From assembly GCA_025362495.1 (NCBI GenBank), contig JANYGI010000229.1:62001-126000 (forward strand): a DNA stretch of 64,000 bases, written 5' to 3'. Position 1 is the first letter of the stretch. Every line of letters begins with the position of its first letter. This DNA comes from Byssovorax sp. (GTDB taxonomy: Bacteria; Myxococcota_A; Polyangia; Polyangiales; Polyangiaceae). Made by a program: the position numbers and the translations under genes. Shown one piece after another: positions 45,852 through 54,876 of the stretch. The notes beneath the pieces are model-generated. The model was given only the letters and a program-made list of their open reading frames with translations, made no database searches and had not been told where the DNA came from.

Positions 45852-46097
45852 TCAGCTCTTCGAAGGGCCCGAGCTCTTGAGGTGCGCCGTCGCCTCCGTC
45901 TCGGCCTTGCTGTCCTCGTGGAGGATGCTGAAGACGAGGCCGGCGCCGATGATCGGCAAGAGCCAGATCAGCTGCGCTTGCCAGATCTTCTGCTTGCGCT
46001 CGTAGAGGCCGCTGCGGAAAACGCGGACGGTGAGCCAGGCCTGGAACGAGACAAGGCCGAGCAGGACGAGCGCGACGAAGATTTCAAAAGCGAACAT
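45852..46097 (-). CDS. Small two-helix membrane protein
   Basis: 81 residues: hydrophobic segments at about 5-24 and 42-60 separated by an Arg/Lys-rich loop (RVFRSGLYERKQKIWQ), and a charged Ser/Lys/Glu tail. The orientation implied by the charges puts the loop in the cytoplasm. No family recognised. TAAGTT lies 9 nt before ATG 46097. The short tail is soluble. Confidence 0.5.
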   Translation of the reverse strand: MFAFEIFVALVLLGLVSFQAWLTVRVFRSGLYERKQKIWQAQLIWLLPIIGAGLVFSILHEDSKAETEATAHLKSSGPSKS

Positions 46098-46166
46098 GGG
46101 GCGAGAAACTTAGCCACCGCGGCGCTGGGCGCAAGGTTTCGCGACCGCGAACGCGGGAGGCCGGGG

Positions 46167-46172
46167 TAGAGT
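46167..46172 (+). promoter_or_regulatory. TANNNT -10 element for a leaderless start
   Basis: TAGAGT followed by 6 nt and GTG 46179, with no Shine-Dalgarno. Confidence 0.45.
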
Positions 46173-46178
46173 CCGGCC

Positions 46179-47339
46179 GTGCTCGGAAGAAGAACGACCG
46201 GCCCGCGTCGAGGCTTCGCGCGCGCGACGAGCCTGTTCGCAGCGGCGCTGATTGGCGTGGTCGGCCCGGCCGCGGCCGCCGGCTCCGGTTGTTCCACACC
46301 GTCGTCCGACGTTGACGGCGGGGATCTGCTGGGCGTCTTCGCGCGCGACGCGTCGGCCGAGGGCGGGCCGGACGCCGCGCCACGGCAGGACGCGGGCAAG
46401 AAGGATGGCGGCGCCGACGCGGCCGCGCCGACGCCCCCCGCGCCTGACGCCTCGGTGCGCGCGCCAATCGAGGGCGTGTGCGTCACCGAGGAGGGCACCC
46501 CCAACAAGGAGATCCGCCGCGTGCTGGGCCGCCCCGCTTGCCGCGGCTCGCAGGTCATGGAGTGGAAGGACGACGAGGGAGCGCCCCGCTACGCCTGCTC
46601 GTTCACTCCGCCCGGCGTCGAGACGCGCGCGCCGCTGCCGCTGCTGGTGTTCTTCCCCGACGGCGACGACGATCCCACTGCCGTCGATAAGAAGACCAGC
46701 CTGCGCAAGCTCGGCGCGTCGTTCAGCCTGAGCGGGGACCCGTCGCACCAGGGCTTCGTGATCCTCGCGGTGCAGGGGCGCCACATCCAGCGCGGCAAGC
46801 ACGGCGCGATGTTCGACACCGACTACACCGGGCCGGGCAACGTCGACGTCGCGACGGTCGATCACTTCATCGGCGAGATCGCCGCGAAGGGGCTCGTCGA
46901 CGCGCGGCGCGTGTACACGCTCGGGGCGGCGTACGGCGGGCAGATGGCCGCGACCTACGCGATGATGCGACCCGATCGCGTCGCGGCGTTCGGGGCCTAT
47001 GCGGCCGACGCGCCCCGCGCCGCGTGGTCGTGCGCCGGCCCACCGCCGCCGGGGATGGTGGTGTACCGCGCTTGCGATGGGTTCTTCTCGTGCGAGTCGG
47101 TCGAGCGCTGGCTGCGGGCGCGCGACGGCGTGTCGGCCGAGACCGCGTGGCTCCGCCTCGGCGCGGCAGGCGAAGAAGAGCCGAGCTGCGCAGTGAAGAA
47201 CAGATGCACGCCGGTCAAGAGCGAGGGCAACCACCGCCGCTGGCCAAAGACGCGCGAGGTCGACGTGCTCAAATTCTTCGCGCGGCACGCGCTCGGAGCG
47301 AGCGGGACGCCCGCGCGAGACGATCCGCCGAGGCCATGA
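46179..47339 (+). CDS. Alpha/beta-hydrolase-fold lipoprotein with Ala at the nucleophile position
   Basis: 386 residues. Signal segment (16-37) with a possible lipobox GSGC, then an Asp/Ala-rich linker to about 95. The folded part (about 100-386) resembles PHB-depolymerase/feruloyl-esterase-like alpha/beta hydrolases: PLLVFFPDG strand (about 153-162), VILAVQG strand and the elbow VYTLGAAYGGQMAA. The GxSxG elbow reads G249-A-A251-Y-G253, so the nucleophilic Ser is Ala (GCG, one base from TCG). The GNHRRW segment late in the protein could hold the triad His. Probably secreted and non-hydrolytic, or using another mechanism. GTG 46179 follows TAGAGT by 6 nt. Confidence 0.68.
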   Translation: MLGRRTTGPRRGFARATSLFAAALIGVVGPAAAAGSGCSTPSSDVDGGDLLGVFARDASAEGGPDAAPRQDAGKKDGGADAAAPTPPAPDASVRAPIEGVCVTEEGTPNKEIRRVLGRPACRGSQVMEWKDDEGAPRYACSFTPPGVETRAPLPLLVFFPDGDDDPTAVDKKTSLRKLGASFSLSGDPSHQGFVILAVQGRHIQRGKHGAMFDTDYTGPGNVDVATVDHFIGEIAAKGLVDARRVYTLGAAYGGQMAATYAMMRPDRVAAFGAYAADAPRAAWSCAGPPPPGMVVYRACDGFFSCESVERWLRARDGVSAETAWLRLGAAGEEEPSCAVKNRCTPVKSEGNHRRWPKTREVDVLKFFARHALGASGTPARDDPPRP

Positions 47340-47438
47340 GCCCGCCGGACGGGCGACGTCGTCAACAGTGTCAACACGTCGGCGATCGTCGAATGGTTTC
47401 TCGGCGGCGTGACGATAGGGTATCCCTCTCGATCGAGC

Positions 47439-49304
47439 ATGGCGGCGGAAGACGTCTTCGGCATCGTGGGGACCACTCAGGCCGGTAATTTCCGGGTCGA
47501 GCGCGTCGTCGCGGAGGGTGGCTTCGGCGTCGTCTACCGCGCGCAGCACGGCGGATTCCGCGCCCCGGTGGCCCTCAAGTGCCTCAAGGTGCCGGAGGGC
47601 ATGTCGCAGCTCCAGCGCAACGTCTTCCTCGAGAAATTTCGCGAAGAGGCCGAGCTCCTGTTCAGGCTCTCGGCGGCGATACCCGAGGTCGTGCGGCCAC
47701 TGCACGTCGACGTGCTCCAGCAGAAGGACGGGCGCTTCGTCCCGTTCCTGGCGATGGAGTGGCTCGAGGGCGAGGCGCTCGACGCCGTCATCCTGCGCCG
47801 TCGCAACGAGGGCCTGCCGCCGATGGGGCTGCCCAAGCTCGTGAAGATGCTCAAGCCCGCGGCGCTGGCGCTGGCGCGGTCGCACCACTTCCAGGGGCCG
47901 CACGGCGTGGAGAGCATCATTCACCGGGATCTCAAGCCCGAGAACATCTTCATCGCCCGGATCGGCGGCGTGGAGACGGTGAAGATCCTCGACTTCGGGA
48001 TCGCCAAGGCGAGCCGGATCGCGTCGCAGGCCGCAGGGCGCCTCGTCGAGTCGCCGACGTCGCTCGGGCTCGGCCCGGGCGAAGATCCCGGCGCGTTCAG
48101 CCCCGGCTACGGCGCGCCCGAGCAATGGGCGCCGAAGCGCTTCGGCGAGGCCGGGCCGTGGACCGACGTCTGGGGCATTTCGCTCACGATGGTCGAGGTG
48201 CTCGTGGGCGGTCCGGCCATCGACGGCGACGCGATCGAGATGCGCAAGATCGCGCTCGACGAGAAGCGTCGACCGACGCCGCGCGCGCTCGGGACGGCGA
48301 TCCCGCCCGACGTGGATCGCGTGTTCGAGAAGGCGCTCGCGGTCGAGCCGCAGCAGCGCTTCCAGGATCTCGCGGCGTTCTGGTCGGCGCTCGAAAGCGC
48401 GATGGGGCTGCCGCTCTCGTTCCCGCAGCGCCGCGGCGATCCGGTGTCGGCGTCCGGATCGACGGGGGGCTCGCGGCTCGGCCGCATCGAGCTGCAGAAG
48501 AAGCTCGTGCCGGTCGCCAGCCCGAGCGCGCCGGCGTTCGATCCCGACGCTGCACCGAACAGCGCCGCGTTCGATTTCCAGCTCGACGACGATCCCGAGG
48601 AGCTCGACCTGTCGCCGAGCGGGTCGGACGCGGGGACCGAAGCCCTTCTGGAAGAGTCGCTCGAGGCCTCGCTCGACGCGGAGAACGAAGCTGATCCGTC
48701 GCCGGAGGCGGGCTCGCTCGAGTTCGATCTGCCGCCCGCGATCCTCGATCCGCGATCCGCGTCGGCGGTGGTCGCGCCGGTGATCGCGGCGCCGCCGGTG
48801 ATCGCCGCGCCGCCGGTGATCGCGCCGCCGGTGATGGCCGCGCCGCCCCCGGTCGCCGCGCCGCCCCCGGCCCGGCGCGTGGCGCCCGCGAAGGCCGCGC
48901 CGGCCGAGGTCGATCTCGAGGCGGATCTCGCCGCTCCGCCGCGCGTCGCGTCGTCCGCGCCGCGCGAGGTCGAGCTTCCCTCGATGGAGTTCGAGGCGGC
49001 GATCGCGCCGCGCCGGATCGATCCCGTGGCGAAGCGCGCCGAGCTCGCCGCCGCCGCGTCACCGGGCCCGATCGGCCGCGTCGACGAGCCCGAGCCGATG
49101 AGCCTCCGCGACCGGCTCCGCGCGCCGCTCGGCATCCTCGCGCTCGCGATCACCATCTCCGCGCTGGAGATCGCGTATACCCGGGTCACAGGAACCCCGC
49201 TGATGCTCGGCCCCATTCGCCCGTTCTGGATCGCCGCTCCGCTCGCCATCGTCGGCGTCGGCTTCACGCTCTGGCGCTTCATCGGAGGCGACGCTGATGG
49301 CTGA
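47439..49304 (+). CDS. Ser/Thr protein kinase with C-terminal membrane anchor
   Basis: 621 residues from ATG 47439 (GTG 47409 is an upstream alternative; neither has a Shine-Dalgarno). The kinase domain is about residues 18-330 with all key residues: glycine loop AEGGFGVVY, K47 in VALK, catalytic D164 in HRDLKPEN, D185 in DFG and GYGAPEQW. A long, low-complexity Ala/Pro/Glu/Asp linker (about 340-560, with repeated VIAAPP units) leads to two membrane helices near 567-610. It is translationally coupled to the next gene by an 8-bp overlap, which suggests the small membrane protein downstream is its partner or regulator. Confidence 0.9.
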   Translation: MAAEDVFGIVGTTQAGNFRVERVVAEGGFGVVYRAQHGGFRAPVALKCLKVPEGMSQLQRNVFLEKFREEAELLFRLSAAIPEVVRPLHVDVLQQKDGRFVPFLAMEWLEGEALDAVILRRRNEGLPPMGLPKLVKMLKPAALALARSHHFQGPHGVESIIHRDLKPENIFIARIGGVETVKILDFGIAKASRIASQAAGRLVESPTSLGLGPGEDPGAFSPGYGAPEQWAPKRFGEAGPWTDVWGISLTMVEVLVGGPAIDGDAIEMRKIALDEKRRPTPRALGTAIPPDVDRVFEKALAVEPQQRFQDLAAFWSALESAMGLPLSFPQRRGDPVSASGSTGGSRLGRIELQKKLVPVASPSAPAFDPDAAPNSAAFDFQLDDDPEELDLSPSGSDAGTEALLEESLEASLDAENEADPSPEAGSLEFDLPPAILDPRSASAVVAPVIAAPPVIAAPPVIAPPVMAAPPPVAAPPPARRVAPAKAAPAEVDLEADLAAPPRVASSAPREVELPSMEFEAAIAPRRIDPVAKRAELAAAASPGPIGRVDEPEPMSLRDRLRAPLGILALAITISALEIAYTRVTGTPLMLGPIRPFWIAAPLAIVGVGFTLWRFIGGDADG

Positions 49305-49947
49305 TCTCACGGCCCGCGCGCGCGCCACGGAGAGCGTCGCGGCGCGGTTCACCCGGCTCATGAACGCCGCCACGTCGCGGTGGGGGGTGATCACCGATCC
49401 CCCCATGCTCGCGCTCGCGACGGGGATCTTGCTGATCATCATGCTCGCGTCGCTGCGCATCGTTGTGCTCCAGGGGCTCACGCCGGTGTTCGCCGCGCTG
49501 ACGGCGCTGCCGCTCCTGCTCGGCGTCGTGGTCTCGCTCGCGCTGCTGGGCGCGCGGCGTCGCGTGATCGACTGGCTGGCGAGCCTCCCGTTCCCGGTCG
49601 AGAACTTCAACGCGGTCCTCAACGGCCTCGGCGAGGGGCTCGAGATCACCTTCGCCACGAGCTGCCCGAAGGCCGCCGAGGTCAACCCGCTGCTCGACGC
49701 GGTCAGCCCCGACGCGTTCGTCACCCGCGCGCCGCCGGTCGAGAGCGCGCTCCCGGGCGGCGAGCCGGCCGAGGCCGCTTCGATCGACGGTCGCCCGATC
49801 CTCGAGGTGCGCATCGGCGTGGTCGACTCCGCGCGCAACCCGTCGGCGAGCAATTTTCAGCGCTACGAGCGGGTCCGCGCGCTGATCGACACCGTGCTCG
49901 TCCCCCTCCACGCGAAGCACGCCGTGACCGAGGTCCGGATCAAATAG
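49297..49947 (+). CDS. Membrane protein coupled to a kinase
   Basis: 216 residues. ATG 49297 overlaps the end of the kinase gene by 8 bp and has GGAGG inside it. Two membrane helices at about 38-60 and 66-85 (LALATGILLIIMLASLRIVV; FAALTALPLLLGVVVSLALL). The C-terminal part (about 95-216) is cytoplasmic or periplasmic with beta strands (ILEVRIGVVDSARN). No known family. The overlap argues that it works with the kinase, as a modulator or substrate. Confidence 0.6.
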   Translation: MADLTARARATESVAARFTRLMNAATSRWGVITDPPMLALATGILLIIMLASLRIVVLQGLTPVFAALTALPLLLGVVVSLALLGARRRVIDWLASLPFPVENFNAVLNGLGEGLEITFATSCPKAAEVNPLLDAVSPDAFVTRAPPVESALPGGEPAEAASIDGRPILEVRIGVVDSARNPSASNFQRYERVRALIDTVLVPLHAKHAVTEVRIK

Positions 49948-50025
49948 CGGCGCTGGTCCCGCGTTTTTCCGTCGATCCCCGGGCGCCTCGTGCGCTGAAA
50001 ATTACGGGAGGTCGCACAAGCGGTG

Positions 50026-50031
50026 TACCAT
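50026..50031 (+). promoter_or_regulatory. TANNNT -10 element for a leaderless start
   Basis: TACCAT ends 7 nt before ATG 50039, with no Shine-Dalgarno. Identical hexamer and distance to the site before ATG 40781. Confidence 0.5.
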
Positions 50032-50038
50032 TCGCCCC

Positions 50039-50998
50039 ATGCCCGTTTCTCTCGGGTGGACCGCCGACCGCGCCCTCACCGCTCTCCTCGACGCCCTCGA
50101 TGAGGGTGCCCTCGTGTTCGACGAGCGCCAGACCTGCAGGGCCGCCGGGCGCCGCGTGGCCGAGCTGCTCGGCGGTGACGCCCGCTCCCTCGTCGGCCTC
50201 CACCGCAACGAGCTCGTCGAGCGGATCGCCGCGATCGCCGCCTCGCCCGAGGGCGTTCGCGCCCTCCACGACGAGGTGCTCGCCGGTGGCAGCACCGTCG
50301 CCGATCCGATCGAGATCGTCGGACCCCACCCGCGCACGCTGGCGTGGACCTCGGTCCCGATCGAGGATCGCGCCGGCGTCATCGGGCGGATCGACATCCT
50401 CCGCGACGTGAGCCGCGAGCGCCGCGCCGAGGAAGACTCGGCCGCCATGGCCCGTCGTCTCTCGCTGGCATCCATCGTTGACGAGCTGACCGGGCTGATG
50501 AATCGCCGCCGCTTCGAGGAGGAAGCGCAGCGCGAGCATCGCCGATCGCAGCGGGCCTGGGCGCCGTACGCCCTCGCGCGCGTCGACGTCGACGGCATGG
50601 CGCGGATCAACGCCGCGCACGGCCGCGAGAAGGGCGACGAGCTGCTCTGCCGCGTCGCCGAGGAGCTCAAGGCCACGCGCCGCGAGTACGATCTCGTCGC
50701 GCGCTTCGTCGACGACGAGCTGGTGCTGCTGCTCCCGGGATGCGACGCGCGCACCGCGAAGAAGGTGCTCCGTCGCGCCATCGCCGCCGCGGTCCGCAAG
50801 GGCGGCGAGGTCCTCGGCGAAGCGATGACGCTGTGCACCGGCGTCGCGGTGTGGACGCCTCCGTCGGGCGAGCTGCCGGCCGACCTCGTCGACCGCGCCG
50901 GCGAAGCCCTCGTCGCCGCGCGCACCAAGGGCCCTGGATCGCTGGAGATCGACCTCGACGCGGCCGAGTGGAAAGACGATCCGACGGGCGACGCGTAG
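50039..50998 (+). CDS. PAS-GGDEF protein with degenerate active site
   Basis: 319 residues. A PAS-like domain (about 12-125: ALVFDERQTCRAAGRRVAELLG ... IGRIDILRDVSRER) and a coiled linker lead to a GGDEF domain (about 140-310). The DELTGLMNRR motif (148-157) and the metal-binding DVDGMARIN (D183 region) are intact, but the signature GG(D/E)EF is V224-D225-D226-E227-L228. Both glycines that bind GTP are lost, so diguanylate cyclase activity is doubtful; it may bind GTP or c-di-GMP as a sensor. The PAS domain could bind a small ligand. No I-site RxxD is in the usual place. Confidence 0.82.
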   Translation: MPVSLGWTADRALTALLDALDEGALVFDERQTCRAAGRRVAELLGGDARSLVGLHRNELVERIAAIAASPEGVRALHDEVLAGGSTVADPIEIVGPHPRTLAWTSVPIEDRAGVIGRIDILRDVSRERRAEEDSAAMARRLSLASIVDELTGLMNRRRFEEEAQREHRRSQRAWAPYALARVDVDGMARINAAHGREKGDELLCRVAEELKATRREYDLVARFVDDELVLLLPGCDARTAKKVLRRAIAAAVRKGGEVLGEAMTLCTGVAVWTPPSGELPADLVDRAGEALVAARTKGPGSLEIDLDAAEWKDDPTGDA

Positions 50999-51035
50999 TC
51001 GCTGCTCGCGAAAGACACCGGCCGCGGGGTGCTGC

Positions 51036-51041
51036 TATCGT
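51036..51041 (+). promoter_or_regulatory. TANNNT -10 element for a leaderless start
   Basis: TATCGT ends 8 nt before ATG 51050 in the gap after the GGDEF gene; no good Shine-Dalgarno. Confidence 0.4.
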
Positions 51042-51049
51042 CGCGGGCC

Positions 51050-52414
51050 ATGAGCGACTCGCCCCACCTCAAGCTCGTCGCGGACCTCGAGGCCCGCGGC
51101 GTCACGCGCGCGAAGATCGGCGGCTTCGACGTCGACGGCGTCCTGCGCGGCAAATACGTGTCGATGGACAAGCTGAAGGGCGCGCTCGCGAGCGGCTTCG
51201 GCTTCTGCGACGTCATCTTCGGCTGGGACATCGCCGACGTCCTCTACGACAACGCGAAGGTCACCGGCTGGCACACGGGCTACCCCGACGCCAAGGCCGT
51301 GCTCGCTCCGGAGACGCTGCGGCTGATCCCGTGGGAGCCCGGAACCGCGGCGATCATCGCTGATTTTCGCGACGAGAGCGGCGGCCCGCACCCGGCCTGT
51401 CCGCGCTCGCTCCTGCGCACCGTGATCGATCGCGCGAGCGCGATGGGCTTCTCGGCGAAGTTCTCGTGCGAGTTCGAGTTCTTCATGTTCCACGAGACGC
51501 CGCAGAGCCTGCACGAGAAGGGCTTCCAGAACCTGACCTCGCTCACCCCGGGGATGTTCGGCTACTCGTGGGTCCGCGAGGGCCAGCAGCGCAAGCTGAT
51601 GAACGACATCCTCGAAGGCATGAAGGCCTTCGACGTCGAGATCGAGGCGCTCCACACCGAGACGGGCCCCGGCGTGTTCGAGGTCGCGATCCGCTACGAC
51701 GACGTGCTGCGCGCGGCCGACAAGGCGGCGCTCTTCAAGGTCGGGATGAAGCAGATCGCCCACGAGCACGGCCTCGCGGTGACGTTCATGGCCAAGTGGA
51801 ACGCCAGCCTCCCGGGCTCGAGCGGGCACCTGCACCAGAGCCTGTGGCGCGGCGACAAGAGCGCGTTCCAGGACCCGAGCGCGCCGGGCGGCCTCTCGAA
51901 GACGATGCGCCACTACATCGGCGGCCAGTGCGCGCTGATGCCCGAGCTCACGGCCCTCTACTCGCCGACGATCAACGCCTACAAGCGCTACGTCCCCGGC
52001 GTGTGGGCGCCGCTCACCGCGACCTGGGGCGTCGAGAACCGCACCACGGCGATCCGCGTGATCGGCGCCGGCACCGACGCCACGCGCGTCGAGTACCGCC
52101 AGACCGCGGCCGACATCAACCCGTACATCGCGATGGCGACCTGCCTCGCTGCGGGCCTGTACGGGATCGAGCGCGAGATCGAGCCCCCGTCCGAGGTGCG
52201 CGGCGACGCCGGCGAGGGCGGAGCAGACGGCCGGGCGCCGATCCCGCGCACGCTCAAGGACGCGGCGCGCATGCTCTCGGAGAGCAAAGCGGCGCGAGAA
52301 ATCCTGGGCGACCGCTTCGTCGAGCACTATGTACGCACGCGCGAATGGGAGGTGCGCCAGTACGAGCGCGCCGTGACGGACTGGGAGCTGAAGCGCTACT
52401 TCGAGGCGGTGTAA
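51050..52414 (+). CDS. Glutamine synthetase-like enzyme (gamma-glutamylation type)
   Basis: 454 residues from ATG 51050. N-terminal beta-grasp domain includes FDVDGVLRGKYV; the catalytic domain has the CEFEFFMF and ETGPGVFEVAIR strands with Glu metal ligands, FMAKWNASLPGSSGHLHQS (His loop), and NRTTAIRVIGAG...RVEYR near 330-350 (Arg ATP/phosphate site). The sequence is nearest to gamma-glutamylpolyamine/ethanolamide synthetases and GS-III-like or FluG-like enzymes rather than housekeeping GlnA, which suggests glutamylation of an amine. Only 4 bp before the iron-dependent alcohol dehydrogenase, an operon fitting amine or amino-alcohol catabolism. Confidence 0.88.
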   Translation: MSDSPHLKLVADLEARGVTRAKIGGFDVDGVLRGKYVSMDKLKGALASGFGFCDVIFGWDIADVLYDNAKVTGWHTGYPDAKAVLAPETLRLIPWEPGTAAIIADFRDESGGPHPACPRSLLRTVIDRASAMGFSAKFSCEFEFFMFHETPQSLHEKGFQNLTSLTPGMFGYSWVREGQQRKLMNDILEGMKAFDVEIEALHTETGPGVFEVAIRYDDVLRAADKAALFKVGMKQIAHEHGLAVTFMAKWNASLPGSSGHLHQSLWRGDKSAFQDPSAPGGLSKTMRHYIGGQCALMPELTALYSPTINAYKRYVPGVWAPLTATWGVENRTTAIRVIGAGTDATRVEYRQTAADINPYIAMATCLAAGLYGIEREIEPPSEVRGDAGEGGADGRAPIPRTLKDAARMLSESKAAREILGDRFVEHYVRTREWEVRQYERAVTDWELKRYFEAV

Positions 52415-52418
52415 TCAC

Positions 52419-53561
52419 ATGAGCGGCATCAAGATCTGGAGCTTTCCGACGCGGGTTCTGTACGGCGTGGGCGCCGTCGACAAGATCGGCAGCGAGGCCA
52501 CGCGCCTCGGCAGCAAGCGCGCGCTGATCGTCACCGACAAGGGCGTCGTCAAGCACGGCCTCGTCGCGCCGATCGTCGAGTCCCTGCACGCAGCAGGCAT
52601 CGAGACGGCGATCTTCGACGACGTGCTCGGCAACCCCGTCGAGAAGAACGTGCACGACGGCGTCGCGGCCTTCCGCGCTCACAACGCCGATCTCGTGATC
52701 GCCGTCGGCGGCGGCTCGCCCCTCGACGTCGGCAAGCTGATCCGCCTCGGCGTCAACCACACGCGGCCGCTCGTCGACTACGACGACAACACCGGCGGCG
52801 ACGCCTTCATCACGGCCAACGTGCCGCCGATGATCGCCGTGCCGACGACGGCGGGAACGGGCAGCGAGGTCGGTCGATCCGGCGTCGTCACGCTCGACGT
52901 GAACCATCGCAAGACGGTGATCTTCTCCCCGTATTTGATGGCAAACGCGGCGATCCTCGATCCCGAGCTGACGGTGACGATGCCCGCGCACGTGACGGCC
53001 GCGACGGGCTTCGACGCGCTCACGCACTGCCTCGAAGCGTACGTGTCGAAGGGCGAGCACCCGATGGCCGACGGCATCGCGCTCGAGGGCCTGCGCCTCG
53101 TCGCGAAGCACCTCGAGCGCGCGGTCTCGCACGGCGACGATCTCGCGGCGCGCGGCGGGATGCTCCAGGCCTCGATGATGGGCGCGGTCGCCTTCCAGAA
53201 GGGCCTCGGCGCGTGCCACTCGCTCGCTCACCCGCTCTCGAGCGAGTGCGGCCTCCATCACGGCCTCGCCAACGCGTACTGCCTGCCCGCCGTCGTCGAG
53301 TTCAACGGCGAGCTCGCGGGCGAGCGCCTCGCCCACGTGTCGACGATCTTCGGCGGCGAGCCGAGCGCGAAGGGCTGCGCCGACGCGCTGCGGGGCCTGC
53401 GCGCGCGCATCGGCCTCCCGGAAGGCCTCCGCAAGGCGGGCGTCACACTCGACAAGCTCGACGCCCTCGCCGACCTCGCGATCCTCGACGCGTGCCACAC
53501 GAGCAACCCGCGCGCGTGCTCGCGCGACGAGCTCCGCAAGCTCTACGAGGCCTCGTTCTGA
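52419..53561 (+). CDS. Iron-containing alcohol dehydrogenase
   Basis: 380 residues, standard length. NAD(P)-binding GGGSPLDVGK near 96-105 and PTTAGTGSEVG near 141-151; the metal-binding helix GFDALTHCLEAYVSKGEHP near 200 and HSLAHPLSSECGLHHGLANAYCLP near 266 supply the Asp and His ligands. It oxidises an alcohol or reduces an aldehyde in the cytoplasm. It starts 4 bp after the synthetase, so it probably handles the alcohol or aldehyde of the same compound (for example an amino alcohol). No aldehyde dehydrogenase follows. Confidence 0.94.
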   Translation: MSGIKIWSFPTRVLYGVGAVDKIGSEATRLGSKRALIVTDKGVVKHGLVAPIVESLHAAGIETAIFDDVLGNPVEKNVHDGVAAFRAHNADLVIAVGGGSPLDVGKLIRLGVNHTRPLVDYDDNTGGDAFITANVPPMIAVPTTAGTGSEVGRSGVVTLDVNHRKTVIFSPYLMANAAILDPELTVTMPAHVTAATGFDALTHCLEAYVSKGEHPMADGIALEGLRLVAKHLERAVSHGDDLAARGGMLQASMMGAVAFQKGLGACHSLAHPLSSECGLHHGLANAYCLPAVVEFNGELAGERLAHVSTIFGGEPSAKGCADALRGLRARIGLPEGLRKAGVTLDKLDALADLAILDACHTSNPRACSRDELRKLYEASF

Positions 53562-53695
53562 CAGGCGATCTCCCGACGGCCGGACCGGGCGATCGAACAT
53601 CGTCCAATCCACGCTCTGCGTAGGGATTTACGCTGCATTTCGATCGGGCCGTACCCTGGCCGCGCTCGCGCGGATGGGGTACGGAGCATGTCGCT

Positions 53696-54382
53696 ATGTC
53701 GGCAACTGCTCCTTCTCCCTCGTCGGTGATCGCCGCTCGACCGGCCACCTCGGCTGCCCGCGCCGCGGTGCAGAAGCCCGTCACCTGCCAGATGTTCGAG
53801 ACGCCGCTGATCGAGCGGTTCTCGCGCATCAACCCGGCGACGCCGTTCCTCTTCTGGCTCCCGGTTCTCGGCTATGCGGCGTATCACGCGGCCGGCAACG
53901 GTGTCGGCCTCGGCGTGGGCGTCGGCCTCGGCCTCGCGGGCTTGCTCGCGTGGACGCTCGCCGAGTGGACGCTGCACCGCTACCTCTTCCACTACGTCGG
54001 CCCGCGGCCCTGGCAGCGGCGGATGCACTTCGTCTTGCACGGGGTCCACCACGATTTCCCGCAAGACGCGGATCGCCTGGTGATGCCGCTCGGCGCGAGC
54101 ATTCCGCTCGGCGTGGGCTTCTACCTGATCTTCCGCGCGCTGCTCGGCGCCGTGCTGGTCGATCCGCTCTTCGTCGGCTTCGCCCTCGGCTACCTCGTCT
54201 ACGACGGCACCCACTTCGCGATTCACCACTTCCGGATGAGCTCGCGCTGGGGCCGGTGGATCAAGCGCTATCACATGGTCCACCACCACACCGGCGAGGA
54301 GGCCCGCTGGGGCGTCTCGTCGCCGCTCTGGGACTGGGTCTTCGGCACGATGGGCGATTCGAAGCCCAGCAAATCGAGCTAG
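53696..54382 (+). CDS. Membrane fatty-acid 2-hydroxylase/sterol desaturase-like protein
   Basis: 228 residues with four hydrophobic segments. Four His boxes in family order bind the di-iron: HRYLFH, HGVHHDFP, HFAIHHF and HMVHHHT. The arrangement EWTLHRYLFHY...HFVLHGVHHDFP matches FA2H, which hydroxylates long fatty acids (2-hydroxy fatty acids are abundant in myxobacterial sphingolipids and other lipids). Fits the lipid theme of the Rieske and AGPS-like genes. The start at ATG 53696 is not supported by a clear Shine-Dalgarno site. Downstream flank 54383-54537 holds no gene. Confidence 0.88.
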   Translation: MSATAPSPSSVIAARPATSAARAAVQKPVTCQMFETPLIERFSRINPATPFLFWLPVLGYAAYHAAGNGVGLGVGVGLGLAGLLAWTLAEWTLHRYLFHYVGPRPWQRRMHFVLHGVHHDFPQDADRLVMPLGASIPLGVGFYLIFRALLGAVLVDPLFVGFALGYLVYDGTHFAIHHFRMSSRWGRWIKRYHMVHHHTGEEARWGVSSPLWDWVFGTMGDSKPSKSS

Positions 54383-54537
54383 TCCAGCTTCACCCGATCG
54401 CGCGCGCCCACTCCGGCGCGCGACCCTCGAACGCGCCGCCGAGCAGCCTGCACGGCGGCGCTTTTGCGTCGGGTACGATCGGTCTCCGGTGGCCCGGGTC
54501 GTGCGACTCCGTGGCCCACCGGGGAGGGGAGCGCGCG

Positions 54538-54876
54538 ATGGGACGGAGACGCACAGACACGAGGAGGGGCGTGACGGAGGCGCCCGCCATCGTCACGTCG
54601 TCGACGCCGCTCGACGCGGTCGAGGTGCTCGTCGCGCGCGCTCGTCGGCTGTGGACGCGGGGTGATCTGCGCCGCGCGTTGAGCGTGCTGCGCGAGGCCT
54701 GCAACGAGGACGAATGGCGCGCGCGAACCTGGACGATCTTCGCCGCCCGGCTCGCTCAAGCGGGCCAGCGCGCGGAGGCCGCTCAGGCCTTCACGCACGC
54801 GGGCTGGCTCCGCAAGCGCGAGGGAGACACCGCGCGCGCCGCGATCGTCGCGAGGCTCGCGCGCGACGCGGCGTGA
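54538..54876 (+). CDS. Small helical (TPR-like) protein
   Basis: 112 residues from ATG 54538 with GGGGAGGGG upstream. Two or three helix pairs (VEVLVARARRLWTRGDLRRALSVLREAC; RTWTIFAARLAQAGQRAEAAQAFTHAG) with TPR-like spacing. Function unknown; may bind a partner. Its stop abuts the convergent stop of the next gene in TGATCA. Confidence 0.55.
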   Translation: MGRRRTDTRRGVTEAPAIVTSSTPLDAVEVLVARARRLWTRGDLRRALSVLREACNEDEWRARTWTIFAARLAQAGQRAEAAQAFTHAGWLRKREGDTARAAIVARLARDAA

